A DNA stretch of 64,000 nucleotides, from assembly GCA_947481575.1 (NCBI GenBank), contig CANKGV010000012.1, positions 1 to 64,000 of the forward strand. The letters are read 5' to 3'. This stretch comes from Alphaproteobacteria bacterium. GTDB lineage: Bacteria > Pseudomonadota > Alphaproteobacteria > UBA2966 > CAIVPW01. Of this stretch, positions 55,355 through 62,796 are shown one piece after another. Both the position numbers and the translations under genes were made by a program. The notes under the pieces were generated by a model. That model saw only the letters and a list, made by a program, of their open reading frames with translations, was not told the origin of the DNA and searched no databases. Positions within the stretch are counted from its first letter, which is position 1; every line of letters begins with the position of its first letter.

Positions 55355-56539
55355 ATGGGTAAGTTCAACCGTAGGTCATTCCTGGCGGGAGCCGGGGCGT
55401 CTGTCGCGGTGTCGCCGCTGGCGTTCCCTGCCATTGCGCAGAACCGGCCGATTCCGGTGGGCGCGTGCCTGGAGTTCTCCGGCGGGCTCGAGCTGTTCGG
55501 AAACCAGGCCAAAATTGGCCTCGACCTTGCCGCGGCGGAGATCAACGCATCGGGCGGTATCTTGGGCCGGTCCGTCGAGATCTTGTACCGCGACAACAAG
55601 ACCGATCCGAAGACTGCCGCGGAGCGGACGCGCGAACTGATCCAACTCGATCAAGCGCTCGCCGTTGTGGGGCCGATCACGTCTTCGGCGCGCAACGCCA
55701 TGCAGCCGGCCATCGAAGGCTTGAAGACTCCGTTGCTGTACGCGACCAACTATGAGGGCGCAGACAACGGTGCCGGTTGTGGGCGCTACCTGTTCTTCTT
55801 CAACACCGTACCCAACCAGGACACGGCGCCGCTCATTCCCTGGCTCGCGGCCCGCGGGGTCGGAACGCGATACTACGCGTTCGGGCAGAATTACGTTTGG
55901 CCGCGCAATATGTTCCAGGCCGCCAAGCCGATGATCACGCAGGTGAAAGGCACGTTGCTCGCGGAGGAGTACACGCCTGCCGGGCAGACCAATTTCACTC
56001 CGGTCATCCGCAAGATCGCCGACTCCGGTGCTGATGTTCTGCTGTTCGCCCTGCCGGGCGCCGATGGCATCACCTTCATCAAGCAGGCCGAGGAATTCGG
56101 CCTCATGAAAAAGGTGACAGTCGCATTCTTGGGGTTCAGCGAGACCTATCTGGGTGCGTTCGGCGCCGGCAAGGGCGAGAACATGTACACCGGCGTACCT
56201 TTTGTTGCCTCGGATCCCGATGCTGGCGTCCAGGACTTCGTTGCGCGCGTGCGCAAGCAAGCTGGTCCTGATGTCGGCATCTCCCACTACGTCTTCGCCC
56301 ATTACAACGCCCTGATGGCGTTGAAGCGCGGCGTAGAAAAGTCCGGGAAGCTGGACCGCGAAGGGGCCGTAGACGGCATGGCTGGCTTGAGCATGCCGAT
56401 TGCCACCGGCACCGCTTCGATCACCCAAGGGGATCACCACACGGCGATGCAGATGTACATCGCCAAGACCGAAAACGGGTCTTTGCGGGTCGTCGAAAAG
56501 CTCGGCGTGATTCAGCCGTTGTCCGGCTGCCGGGCGTAG
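55355..56539 (+). CDS. ABC solute-binding protein (UrtA/AmiC-like)
   Basis: 394 aa from ATG 55355 with GAGGTGAG upstream; the track start is 39 codons earlier and inside the promoter. A Tat-like signal (FNRRSFLAGAGASVAVSPLAFPAIA) precedes a type I periplasmic fold: GACLEFSGGLELFGNQAKIGLDLAAAEIN, VGPITSSARNAMQP, YEGADNGAGCGRYLFFFNTVPNQDTAPL, EEYTPAGQTNFTPVIRKIADSGAD. The latter three match UrtA/AmiC proteins. It is divergent from its transporter genes. The ligand, urea or a short amide, is inferred. Confidence 0.9.
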   Translation: MGKFNRRSFLAGAGASVAVSPLAFPAIAQNRPIPVGACLEFSGGLELFGNQAKIGLDLAAAEINASGGILGRSVEILYRDNKTDPKTAAERTRELIQLDQALAVVGPITSSARNAMQPAIEGLKTPLLYATNYEGADNGAGCGRYLFFFNTVPNQDTAPLIPWLAARGVGTRYYAFGQNYVWPRNMFQAAKPMITQVKGTLLAEEYTPAGQTNFTPVIRKIADSGADVLLFALPGADGITFIKQAEEFGLMKKVTVAFLGFSETYLGAFGAGKGENMYTGVPFVASDPDAGVQDFVARVRKQAGPDVGISHYVFAHYNALMALKRGVEKSGKLDREGAVDGMAGLSMPIATGTASITQGDHHTAMQMYIAKTENGSLRVVEKLGVIQPLSGCRA

Positions 56540-56583
56540 CGGCCGCCCCCGAACGGGCGACCGCGGCCGGATTGAAAGGTTCG

Positions 56584-57615
56584 TTACGCGGTCAGCGTCC
56601 GCGTGACGCCGTCCGGTGTCGTCACGATGGCGGTCGCCTTCTTGCTGGCGCGCTTAAGGATGCTCTCGGCCTGCTTCACCGGCGCAACATAGAGCGCCGT
56701 GGCCAGGCCGTTGGCCTCGGTGGCGCGCGGCGCGATCACCGAAACACCAATATGCGCATCGGCGCTCGCGCCGGTCTTCGGGTCAAACAGGTGGTTGAAG
56801 CGACCAGCGCGGTCGAACACGGTGCCATAGCCGCCCGACGTCGCAACCGCCATGTCGACTAAGTCGATGGACCGCTCGATCCGCTCCGGATTGCGTGGGT
56901 CTTTGAGACCGACAACCCACGGGCGTCCTTCTGGATGGTCGCCCAATGCACGAGTCTCGCCGAGCGAAACGAGCACATGCTCGATGCCGTTGGCCTTGAG
57001 CAGATCGGCCACGCGGTCCGTGATGTAGCCCTGCCCGATGCTGTTCAGCGTGATGCCCATGCCCTTGCGGTCGAGCTTCACGTACAGCGGATTGGTTTCG
57101 ATGCGGCGGTAATCCACCAACGCGCGCGCCGCGGTGACCTGCGCCGCCAACGGGCCCTTTTCATCGTCTGGGTAGCGCGAGAAATGGTCTGCGTAGAGGT
57201 TCCACAGCGGCTGCACGGTGACGTCGAATGCGCCGTCACTGATCTCGCTGTAGTGGCGGGCCTCGGCCAGCAACGCGAGCATGTCGGCGGACGGGCGATT
57301 GACGCGGCCGTCGCGGTTCAAACGAGAAATCTCGCTATCATCGCGGTGCAGGCTGAAGATCGCCTCAAGGCGGTTGAGTTCGGCCACGACCATGTTGAAG
57401 ACGGCGTCGGCGCCCTCGCGGCTCGTGTGCGCGAGCGTAATGGTCGAGTCTGCACCAAGCGTGGTTCCCTGCCACGTGTACAGGTTGACACCCGCACGGG
57501 CCGGACGTGACCACGACACTCCCGAAAGCGACAACCCTGCGGCGGCCCCGAGGATCGTGATGACTCGGCGGCGGGTCGTGCCAGAAGCGGTCCGGACAGT
57601 GTCGTTGCTGCGCAT
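56584..57615 (-). CDS. apbE: FAD:protein FMN transferase
   Basis: 343 aa with a Tat signal (TTRRRVITILGAAAGLSLSG). ApbE covalently attaches FMN to Thr/Ser of target proteins in the periplasm. Motifs: SLHRDDSEISRLNRDG, YSEISDGAFDVTVQPLW, GMGITLNSIGQGYITDRVADLL, VSLGETRALGDHPEGRPW, and DPKTGASADAHIGVSVIAP. It is the last gene of the minus-strand block carrying propeller, binding protein and permease. No FMN-binding domain protein is in the window, so its target is elsewhere. Confidence 0.94.
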   Translation of the reverse strand: MRSNDTVRTASGTTRRRVITILGAAAGLSLSGVSWSRPARAGVNLYTWQGTTLGADSTITLAHTSREGADAVFNMVVAELNRLEAIFSLHRDDSEISRLNRDGRVNRPSADMLALLAEARHYSEISDGAFDVTVQPLWNLYADHFSRYPDDEKGPLAAQVTAARALVDYRRIETNPLYVKLDRKGMGITLNSIGQGYITDRVADLLKANGIEHVLVSLGETRALGDHPEGRPWVVGLKDPRNPERIERSIDLVDMAVATSGGYGTVFDRAGRFNHLFDPKTGASADAHIGVSVIAPRATEANGLATALYVAPVKQAESILKRASKKATAIVTTPDGVTRTLTA

Positions 57616-57689
57616 GCGAAACTCCTCCCAAAGACGCGCGGAAGGTTACACCGGCCGCGACACCGGCGCCAGCAAATGGGGAGACAGGC

Positions 57690-58583
57690 CTACTGACGTC
57701 CGATGTACCGGAGCATGCCACGCTGCGGGTCGTATCCGATTGCCGCCGCTACGAAAAATACGATCGTGAAGCCGGCGACAACCGCCAGGGACACGAGGTT
57801 CATCTTGCCGTAGGCGGCCCACCGGATCAGTTCGATCGCATGGGTGTAGGGGTTCACCTGGGCCAAGTAATAAATGTAGTTCGCGCCGGATTCCCGGAGT
57901 TTCCACAGCGGATATAGCGCCGGAGAAATGAAGAACATTGGGAAGATCACGAAGTTCATCGTCCCCGCAAAGTTCTCCAACTGACGGATGTAGACCGACA
58001 ACAGCAGTCCCAGGGACGACAACATCAATCCGCCCGCCGCCAACGGGAGCAGAATGTAGACCCACCCCGACCACGGAATTCGGGCGGCCAGCGAGGTCGG
58101 TACGAAGAAGCTAAACGCCCAAGCAATCAGCAGGAAGGCATAGGCCTGCAGAATCGACAGGAACGTTGCGGCCAGGAGCTTGAACAACAGCAGCACCCAG
58201 CGCGGCAACGGCGCCGTGAGCAGCAGCCGCATTACCCCCATCTCGCGGTCGTAGACCATCGAGAGCGACGACTGCATGCCGTAGAACAGCAGAACGATCC
58301 CGAGCAGCCCAGGGATAATGTACTCCTGGTACGTCGTGTAGGTTTCGTACGGGGGAACGATCGAAACGCCGAGCAGCGAGCGGAACCCAGCGGCGAATAC
58401 GACCAGCCACAGCAGGGGCCGCACCAGGGCCGAGGCCCAACGGCCTTTTTGCCGGATGAACTTTCCGGTCTCGCGGCCGGAGATGGCCTTCAGCGCGTAC
58501 AGCAGATGCATCGGCGCAGAGACGCGCCGCACCGTTGTTACGTGCTCCACGCCCCTAGGCGCGGCAACTGCTTGTAAGCTCAC
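57690..58583 (-). CDS. ABC-2 type permease (PQQ-associated type)
   Basis: 297 aa from GTG 58583 with GGAGAC upstream. Six hydrophobic segments; the ABC-2 pattern YQEYIIPGLLGIVLLFYGMQSSLSMVYDREMGVMRLLLTAPLPRW is clear, followed by FVIFPMFFISPALYPL and NPYTHAIELIRWA. Such permeases are exporters and need an ATPase. No ATPase gene is in this block; the 47-base gap upstream leaves no room. Neighbours point to the ABC system associated with PQQ-dependent alcohol dehydrogenases. Confidence 0.9.
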   Translation of the reverse strand: MSLQAVAAPRGVEHVTTVRRVSAPMHLLYALKAISGRETGKFIRQKGRWASALVRPLLWLVVFAAGFRSLLGVSIVPPYETYTTYQEYIIPGLLGIVLLFYGMQSSLSMVYDREMGVMRLLLTAPLPRWVLLLFKLLAATFLSILQAYAFLLIAWAFSFFVPTSLAARIPWSGWVYILLPLAAGGLMLSSLGLLLSVYIRQLENFAGTMNFVIFPMFFISPALYPLWKLRESGANYIYYLAQVNPYTHAIELIRWAAYGKMNLVSLAVVAGFTIVFFVAAAIGYDPQRGMLRYIGRQ

Positions 58584-58630
58584 CGTGTCTCCCCACCCGG
58601 CTTACGCGGGACCCGAATGTCGCGACCCGC

Positions 58631-59860
58631 CTAGAACTTGCAAGTCGTTTCCGGCTTATCGACGCCCAACGTATCAAGTTCGTTTGTCGCATGTTGGAAT
58701 TTCGAGGACGGCATGCGCGCGAGCACGGCGTTGTACGTTTCGACGTACAAGTTCATGCGCAACTGATTGTCCCACGGCCGGTAATTCAGTTGCGACCCGT
58801 GGTATCCATCGAACCGCAACTGGTCGCTGAGCAAGTAGTCGCGCACCGGCTGGAAGTCGAAAGTCTTGGCGCGCTCCGCGGCCTGGACGATCGAGCGAAT
58901 CGCCGACCAAGCGGACCAATCCGGCCCATACATGAAGCGTCCGGCGGCGCGATCGAAGCGTGACGACAACTGCGGTGCACCCTGGCGCTCCCATGCCCAG
59001 GACCACGGCGACGCAACAAGGCCGGTAGTACCGACCACCGGGCGGGGTTTCTGCGTGCCGTAAGGGACATAGCGACCGAACTCACCGTCCTCGTCGACGA
59101 TCCAAGTAACGTCGTAGTCTCGACTGGTCGCGGTCATCAACGCAACGTTGTTCGCTTCGCGTGCGCGCGGGTCGTTGGACAAGACGAACGGCTTCTTGTC
59201 CACGATGGTGCCACCCATGCGCTTGGCAGAGCGCTGCACGGCGGCCGCAAATTTTGCATCTTCGGGCAGAGGGCCCTGCAGCAGAAGGATGCGTGTCCAG
59301 TTCATGCCGGCCAAGTACTGCATGACACCGTCCGCCAGCATGTTGTAGCTGGCCGCGGTGTGGGCAAGATTGCGAGCGCATGACGCCCCGCGCAAACTGT
59401 CGTCCGGATCGGCGACGTTTACAAACAGCACGGTTGGATCTTTGATCGCCGAGGTCAGAGCCTTGGTGACCTCGGTCGGCACGTCGAGCAGGAAGAACCG
59501 GACGTCGTTGTCCTTGCGTTGCTGCTGGACCCAGGCAATCAGGTCTTTCGCGTCGGCGCCTGCCCGCACCACCAGTTCATAGTGCAGGTGCGTGAAGCGC
59601 CCATTGGCATTGGAATCGGCAACGCCAAGTTCAGCGCCCGCGCGCGGCCGGTAGTTGGGGACCGCAGGAATACGCGCATAGACGTAGGCACGGTCGTACT
59701 TGGGATCGTCTTCGATCTCCAGGTAACCGATCTTGAGCGTAGGCTCCGCAGCTGCAGCAGCCAGAGCGGGCGGCACGTTCTGCGGCCAAGCCGCTACGCC
59801 AAGCGTAAGAGCGCCCGCCACAACGAGCAGCGCCATTCCCAATCGTCCGATCCGCACCAT
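58631..59860 (-). CDS. ABC substrate-binding protein, PQQ-dependent alcohol dehydrogenase system type
   Basis: 409 aa from ATG 59860 with GGGGGG upstream. A signal peptide (MALLVVAGALTLGVAAWPQNVPPALA) is followed by KIGYLEIEDDPKYDRAYVYARIP, VRFFLLDVPTEVTKAL, ASYNMLADGVMQYLAGMNWTRILLLQGP, and WIVDEDGEFGRYVPYGTQKPRPVVG. The opening and overall layout match a family of periplasmic proteins encoded with PQQ alcohol dehydrogenases (the PQQ_ABC_bind group). Two Cys are present (GASCARN, TTCKF). It follows the propeller gene by 21 bases. Confidence 0.85.
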   Translation of the reverse strand: MVRIGRLGMALLVVAGALTLGVAAWPQNVPPALAAAAAEPTLKIGYLEIEDDPKYDRAYVYARIPAVPNYRPRAGAELGVADSNANGRFTHLHYELVVRAGADAKDLIAWVQQQRKDNDVRFFLLDVPTEVTKALTSAIKDPTVLFVNVADPDDSLRGASCARNLAHTAASYNMLADGVMQYLAGMNWTRILLLQGPLPEDAKFAAAVQRSAKRMGGTIVDKKPFVLSNDPRAREANNVALMTATSRDYDVTWIVDEDGEFGRYVPYGTQKPRPVVGTTGLVASPWSWAWERQGAPQLSSRFDRAAGRFMYGPDWSAWSAIRSIVQAAERAKTFDFQPVRDYLLSDQLRFDGYHGSQLNYRPWDNQLRMNLYVETYNAVLARMPSSKFQHATNELDTLGVDKPETTCKF

Positions 59861-59881
59861 CGCCGATCCCCCCAGATCGAC

Positions 59882-60946
59882 CTAGTTGCCGAACGCGGAG
59901 ACGCCCGCAAAGTCGTCGACCAACGGGATGTACGGCACCCGGCCGGTCGGCACCGACTTGATCGTCTTCTTGTTCGCGACGTCGATGATCGTGATGTCAT
60001 CCGACAGCGAGTTGGCGATGAACAACTTCGTCTGATCGTTGGAAAGCGCAGCACCCCACGGGCGCGAGCCCGCCAGCACGTAGTCGGTGATCTTCCGGGT
60101 CTTCACATCGACGTACGCGATGTGGTTCGCGCGGCCAAGCGTGATGTATGCCTGCGTGCCTGCCTTGTTCAGCTCAAGTCCTACTGGGGTCACGTCCACC
60201 TGGCGGAACCCCGGCGGCAAGAAGTTGATGACCTGCATCGTCTTGAACGTCGCGGCGTCCACAATATAGACCTCGCCGGACAACTCGCAGGTGATCCACA
60301 ATTCCTTGCGGTCCGGCGTCATGCGGACGCGCCGCGGACGCGTGCCGACCACAAGGTTGTCAATAATGTTGCCGGTGGCGACATCGATCCAGTGGATCAT
60401 GTCGGCCACTTCCGACGTGAGGTAGACCGACTTTCCGTCCGGGGCGACGAAGACGCCTTCCGGCTCGGCGCCGCTTGGAACCTCGTGCTGCAGGACTTTG
60501 TCGCTGGTGTTGATGATCCACATCGAGGAGTCCTCCTCGTTGGCGATGAACATCAACTTCTCGTCCGGACTCAGGGCCAGAACTTCGGGGCTCGGTCCGG
60601 TCGGGATTCCGCCCACACGCTTCAACAGCGCAACGTCGATCAGGTCCACCACGTCCTCATCGCCGCACGCAACGTACAAGGTGGTATGCGCCTGATTGAA
60701 CGCCATGCCACGAGGGCGGCGCGAAGTCTTGATGCGCTTCACCTCGGTGTAATTGACTGGATCGAGAACGACGACTTCGTGGCTCTTCTCGTGACTAACG
60801 AACACAAGGCCCGTGCCGACCGCCGACGCAGGGGGCACGCCAATCAACGGCAACGCCGCGGTAGCGGCGCCCGCCGCAGCACCCTTCAGCAGCGAGCGCC
60901 GATCAAATCCAGATTGCTCTTCGGACGTACGGTTTCGGTTATCCAT
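59882..60946 (-). CDS. PQQ-catabolism-associated YVTN beta-propeller
   Basis: 354 aa from ATG 60946, with AGAGGAAG upstream. A Tat signal (DRRSLLKGAAAGAATAALPL) precedes a seven-bladed propeller: LVFVSHEKSHEVVVLDPVNYTEVKRIKTSRRPRGMAFNQ, then further blades with the pattern GxxPxxVxxxPDxxxxxxxxE/N. It matches the PQQ_ABC_repeats type found beside the binding protein above. It probably acts in the periplasm near a quinoprotein dehydrogenase. It lies 47 bases after the cupredoxin-like gene A, likely in one transcript. Confidence 0.88.
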   Translation of the reverse strand: MDNRNRTSEEQSGFDRRSLLKGAAAGAATAALPLIGVPPASAVGTGLVFVSHEKSHEVVVLDPVNYTEVKRIKTSRRPRGMAFNQAHTTLYVACGDEDVVDLIDVALLKRVGGIPTGPSPEVLALSPDEKLMFIANEEDSSMWIINTSDKVLQHEVPSGAEPEGVFVAPDGKSVYLTSEVADMIHWIDVATGNIIDNLVVGTRPRRVRMTPDRKELWITCELSGEVYIVDAATFKTMQVINFLPPGFRQVDVTPVGLELNKAGTQAYITLGRANHIAYVDVKTRKITDYVLAGSRPWGAALSNDQTKLFIANSLSDDITIIDVANKKTIKSVPTGRVPYIPLVDDFAGVSAFGN

Positions 60947-60993
60947 AGTCTTCCTCTCCCTGCGCCGAAGCGGCCCGTTGCGGGCGCCAGCAC

Positions 60994-61425
60994 TTATCGA
61001 ACGATGAACTTGCCCTTCATTCCGCGCTCTTCCATGCCATCGACCCAGAAGTCGTAGTCGCCGGGCCGGATGGGCACGAAAAAGATCAGCATCTCACCTT
61101 CGTCGTCGAATTCAACGTCGTGCAGCGCGAGGGGGTGGATCTCGAGGTCGCCGATCTTGATTTCATTGATGAAGGTGTTGCGCCAGAAGTCGTCGGCGCG
61201 GAACTGAAATTCCTCGGTCCCGACGTTCTTGAGCGTGAGCCGGTAGTACTTCCCCGTCTCCAGCTTGAACTCGTATTTCGAGAACGTGAGATCGTCCTTC
61301 ATGATGATCTCGATGTCGTCGGGGCGAGCAGCCAAATTGCCCGCCGCCAGCGCCGACGCCGCACCGACCACGAGCGCCACGGCAACCAGAAGCAGGCGCA
61401 CCGCACCGACGAACAACAACCTCAT
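60994..61425 (-). CDS. Secreted cupredoxin-like protein A
   Basis: 143 aa from ATG 61425 with GGAGTGTGGGG before it. A signal peptide ends near SALAAG. The mature domain has the cupredoxin-like pattern YKFELETGKYYRLTLKNVGTEEFQFRADDFW (approximately) and ends PGDYDFWVDGMEERGMKGKFIV. Canonical type-1 copper ligands (His, Cys, His, Met) are not evident: no Cys is present, and the first His position is Phe. It is related to gene B (NTFINEIKIGDLEIHP against NAFINQITVGDMEIHT). A sigma-54 promoter lies 75-90 bases upstream. Confidence 0.82.
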   Translation of the reverse strand: MRLLFVGAVRLLLVAVALVVGAASALAAGNLAARPDDIEIIMKDDLTFSKYEFKLETGKYYRLTLKNVGTEEFQFRADDFWRNTFINEIKIGDLEIHPLALHDVEFDDEGEMLIFFVPIRPGDYDFWVDGMEERGMKGKFIVR

Positions 61426-61497
61426 CCCCACACTCCAGTCCCCTGTCGCGAGGCGTCTTTTACGGCGCCCAATTGCCTTTTCCAATAGCACGTATAG

Positions 61498-61513
61498 GCA
61501 AACACCGTGCCAA
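61498..61513 (-). promoter_or_regulatory. Sigma-54 promoter for cupredoxin-like gene A
   Basis: On the minus strand TTGGCAC-GGTGT-TTGC gives a perfect -24/-12 pair (TGGCAC-N5-TTGC). Transcription would start near 61487, leaving about 60 bases before the ATG. It lies in the 193-base gap between genes A and B. Confidence 0.85.
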
Positions 61514-61605
61514 AAAGGCAGTCAGCCTCGGCTCCGGCCTAAATCAAGTATGTTCAATTAGTTACCCTGGGCGCGCGCCGCGATCCATCCGCGGCCGGCC
61601 GGCCT

Positions 61606-61625
61606 GGTGGCTGTTGGGAGCCACC
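61606..61625 (-). terminator. Hairpin after cupredoxin-like gene B
   Basis: GGTGGCT-GTTGGG-AGCCACC, a 7-bp perfect stem, 60 bases after the gene B stop. A near-copy with loop GCTGGG sits at 62294-62313. There is no T-run. Confidence 0.45.
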
Positions 61626-61684
61626 GGGTCCGGCCAACACGGGCTGCAGCGGGGCGGTTCCCGCGTCCGCAACCGCAGGCGCAG

Positions 61685-62107
61685 CTATTTCACGGTCATC
61701 GTGCCGGTCAGGTTCTTGCTGGGCAGCGTGAAGGTGTAGCTGCCGGCGCGGACCACGACGAAATAGATGTTCATCTGGCCGCCGCCATCAAACTCGAGAT
61801 AGACACCCGGGCCGGGCGTGTGGATTTCCATGTCGCCGACCGTGATCTGGTTGATGAATGCGTTCTGGAACAAGTCCGGCGCGCGCAGCACGAGGTTGTC
61901 GCACTTTGCATCGCACTTCACGGCCCAGTTGTAGTACTTGCCGGTCTCCAAATCGAACTTGTCGCCCGTCAGCTTGAAGTCAGCGCTGATGGTGGTGGAG
62001 ATCGCCGTCGCGCCGGTCACCAAAGTCCCAGCGGCCTGGGCGGGTGCGGCCACAGCAGCCGCCATGGCGAGCGCACCTAATGCACAGAGAGTAATCTTCG
62101 TGTTCAT
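61685..62107 (-). CDS. Secreted cupredoxin-like protein B
   Basis: 140 aa from ATG 62107 with AGGGGAATCCG upstream. A signal peptide (ITLCALGALAMAAAVAAPAQA) is followed by FDLETGKYYNWAVKCDAKCDNLVLRAPDLF, NAFINQITVGDMEIHTPG, VYLEFDGGGQMNIYFVVVRAGSYTF. It is paralogous to gene A. Two Cys (KCDAKCD) occupy a loop rather than the usual copper-site position near the C-terminus, so type-1 copper is unlikely, though they could bind a metal or form a disulphide. It has its own sigma-54 promoter. Confidence 0.82.
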   Translation of the reverse strand: MNTKITLCALGALAMAAAVAAPAQAAGTLVTGATAISTTISADFKLTGDKFDLETGKYYNWAVKCDAKCDNLVLRAPDLFQNAFINQITVGDMEIHTPGPGVYLEFDGGGQMNIYFVVVRAGSYTFTLPSKNLTGTMTVK

Positions 62108-62195
62108 CGGATTCCCCTAATTCCAACCGCGCACGATGCGCCAGTTGTCCCTCTGTCGGCAGCGCTGCCACCGACCGGATTCGGAAAATCCTATG

Positions 62196-62210
62196 GCAAC
62201 TATTGTGCCA
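62196..62210 (-). promoter_or_regulatory. Sigma-54 promoter for cupredoxin-like gene B
   Basis: Minus-strand TGGCAC-AATAG-TTGC, exact -24/-12 spacing. The predicted start is near 62185, about 78 bases before ATG 62107. Confidence 0.85.
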
Positions 62211-62375
62211 TGCTCAACTTGACTACGGAATCCTTGGCGCCCCATGAGCGGCGGGCCTGCTTGAGCAGAGATCGGCCCCTGGCCGGACACTCCGGTGGCT
62301 GCTGGGAGCCACCACATCTGCGGGGAGCAGCCGAGCCACAGCCTGCCGGGGGCTTCAGACGCCTCTGAAACGAAC

Positions 62376-62406
62376 CGGCCGCCCGGGGAGGACGGGCGGC
62401 CGGTCC
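62376..62406 (-). terminator. Strong hairpin after the 61-aa lipoprotein gene
   Basis: ACCGGCCGCCCG-GGGAGGA-CGGGCGGCCGGT, a 12-bp perfect stem, 19 bases after the lipoprotein stop. On the minus strand it is followed by TTCGTTTC, a poor T-run. Confidence 0.65.
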
Positions 62407-62425
62407 GCGTGCCTCGCTGCCGCAG

Positions 62426-62611
62426 CTACATCGAGCCGGCAGCGTCGCTGGATGCGGTGGGATCGGCCATGACCGCAGGATCGCCTTTGATGAACGGTGC
62501 AGTCATGCTGCACGCAGCCAAAACAATGCAGCCAGCAACCAGCAGGCTGATGCGTGCGAGGGCTGGGACGCTGGCGGACGGCTGAGGGGACGAACTGGCT
62601 GACCTGTGCAT
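62426..62611 (-). CDS. Small lipoprotein, 61 aa
   Basis: From ATG 62611 with GGAGATTCGC upstream; the track start at 62668 is upstream of this site and lies next to the promoter. A lipobox is visible (LLVAGCIVLAACSMTAPF; the second Cys is the likely acylation site). The mature peptide is only about 25 residues (MTAPFIKGDPAVMADP...). No family is recognised. Its sigma-54 promoter and terminator make it a single-gene transcript between the activator and the cupredoxin-like genes. Confidence 0.72.
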   Translation of the reverse strand: MHRSASSSPQPSASVPALARISLLVAGCIVLAACSMTAPFIKGDPAVMADPTASSDAAGSM

Positions 62612-62692
62612 GCGAATCTCCAATGTTACTTCGGACGCAGGGCCGTCGGGTCCCCACGGGGCGGACACCTGAATCCGCGCGCAACAGGCATC

Positions 62693-62707
62693 GCAACCGC
62701 CGTGCCA
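62693..62707 (-). promoter_or_regulatory. Sigma-54 promoter for the small lipoprotein
   Basis: Minus-strand TGGCAC-GGCGG-TTGC, exact consensus and spacing. The predicted start is near 62682, about 70 bases before ATG 62611. Confidence 0.85.
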
Positions 62708-62728
62708 CCCGGAGCAACGGTAGTTATG

Positions 62729-62752
62729 ACGGTAAAATCAATATGTTACCGT
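62729..62752. promoter_or_regulatory. Inverted repeat, candidate activator-binding site
   Basis: ACGGTAA-N10-TTACCGT has perfect 7-bp arms, 22 bases upstream of the -24 box at 62707. It lies between the activator gene and the lipoprotein promoter in an AT-rich patch. A related AT-rich stretch (AAATCAAGTATGTT...GTTACC) lies upstream of the gene A promoter at 61541-61566. It is a plausible upstream activating site for the adjacent sigma-54 activator, though closer to the promoter than most. Confidence 0.5.
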
Positions 62753-62796
62753 GATGACCAGGTCGGTCAGCGCCCGGCCCGGTGCCTAACAAATAG

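Larger units (their letters stand above)
62108..62425. other. Intergenic region between gene B and the small lipoprotein
   Basis: About 318 bases with no convincing gene. It holds the gene B sigma-54 promoter (62196-62210), a hairpin GGTGGCT-GCTGGG-AGCCACC (62294-62313), and the lipoprotein terminator (62376-62406). The ORFs listed here on either strand are short and show no protein-like features. Confidence 0.6.

Noticed and set aside
59519-61057. 512-aa plus-strand ORF over the propeller and binding-protein genes
   Set aside because: Antisense shadow of two well-supported genes with good ribosome binding sites.
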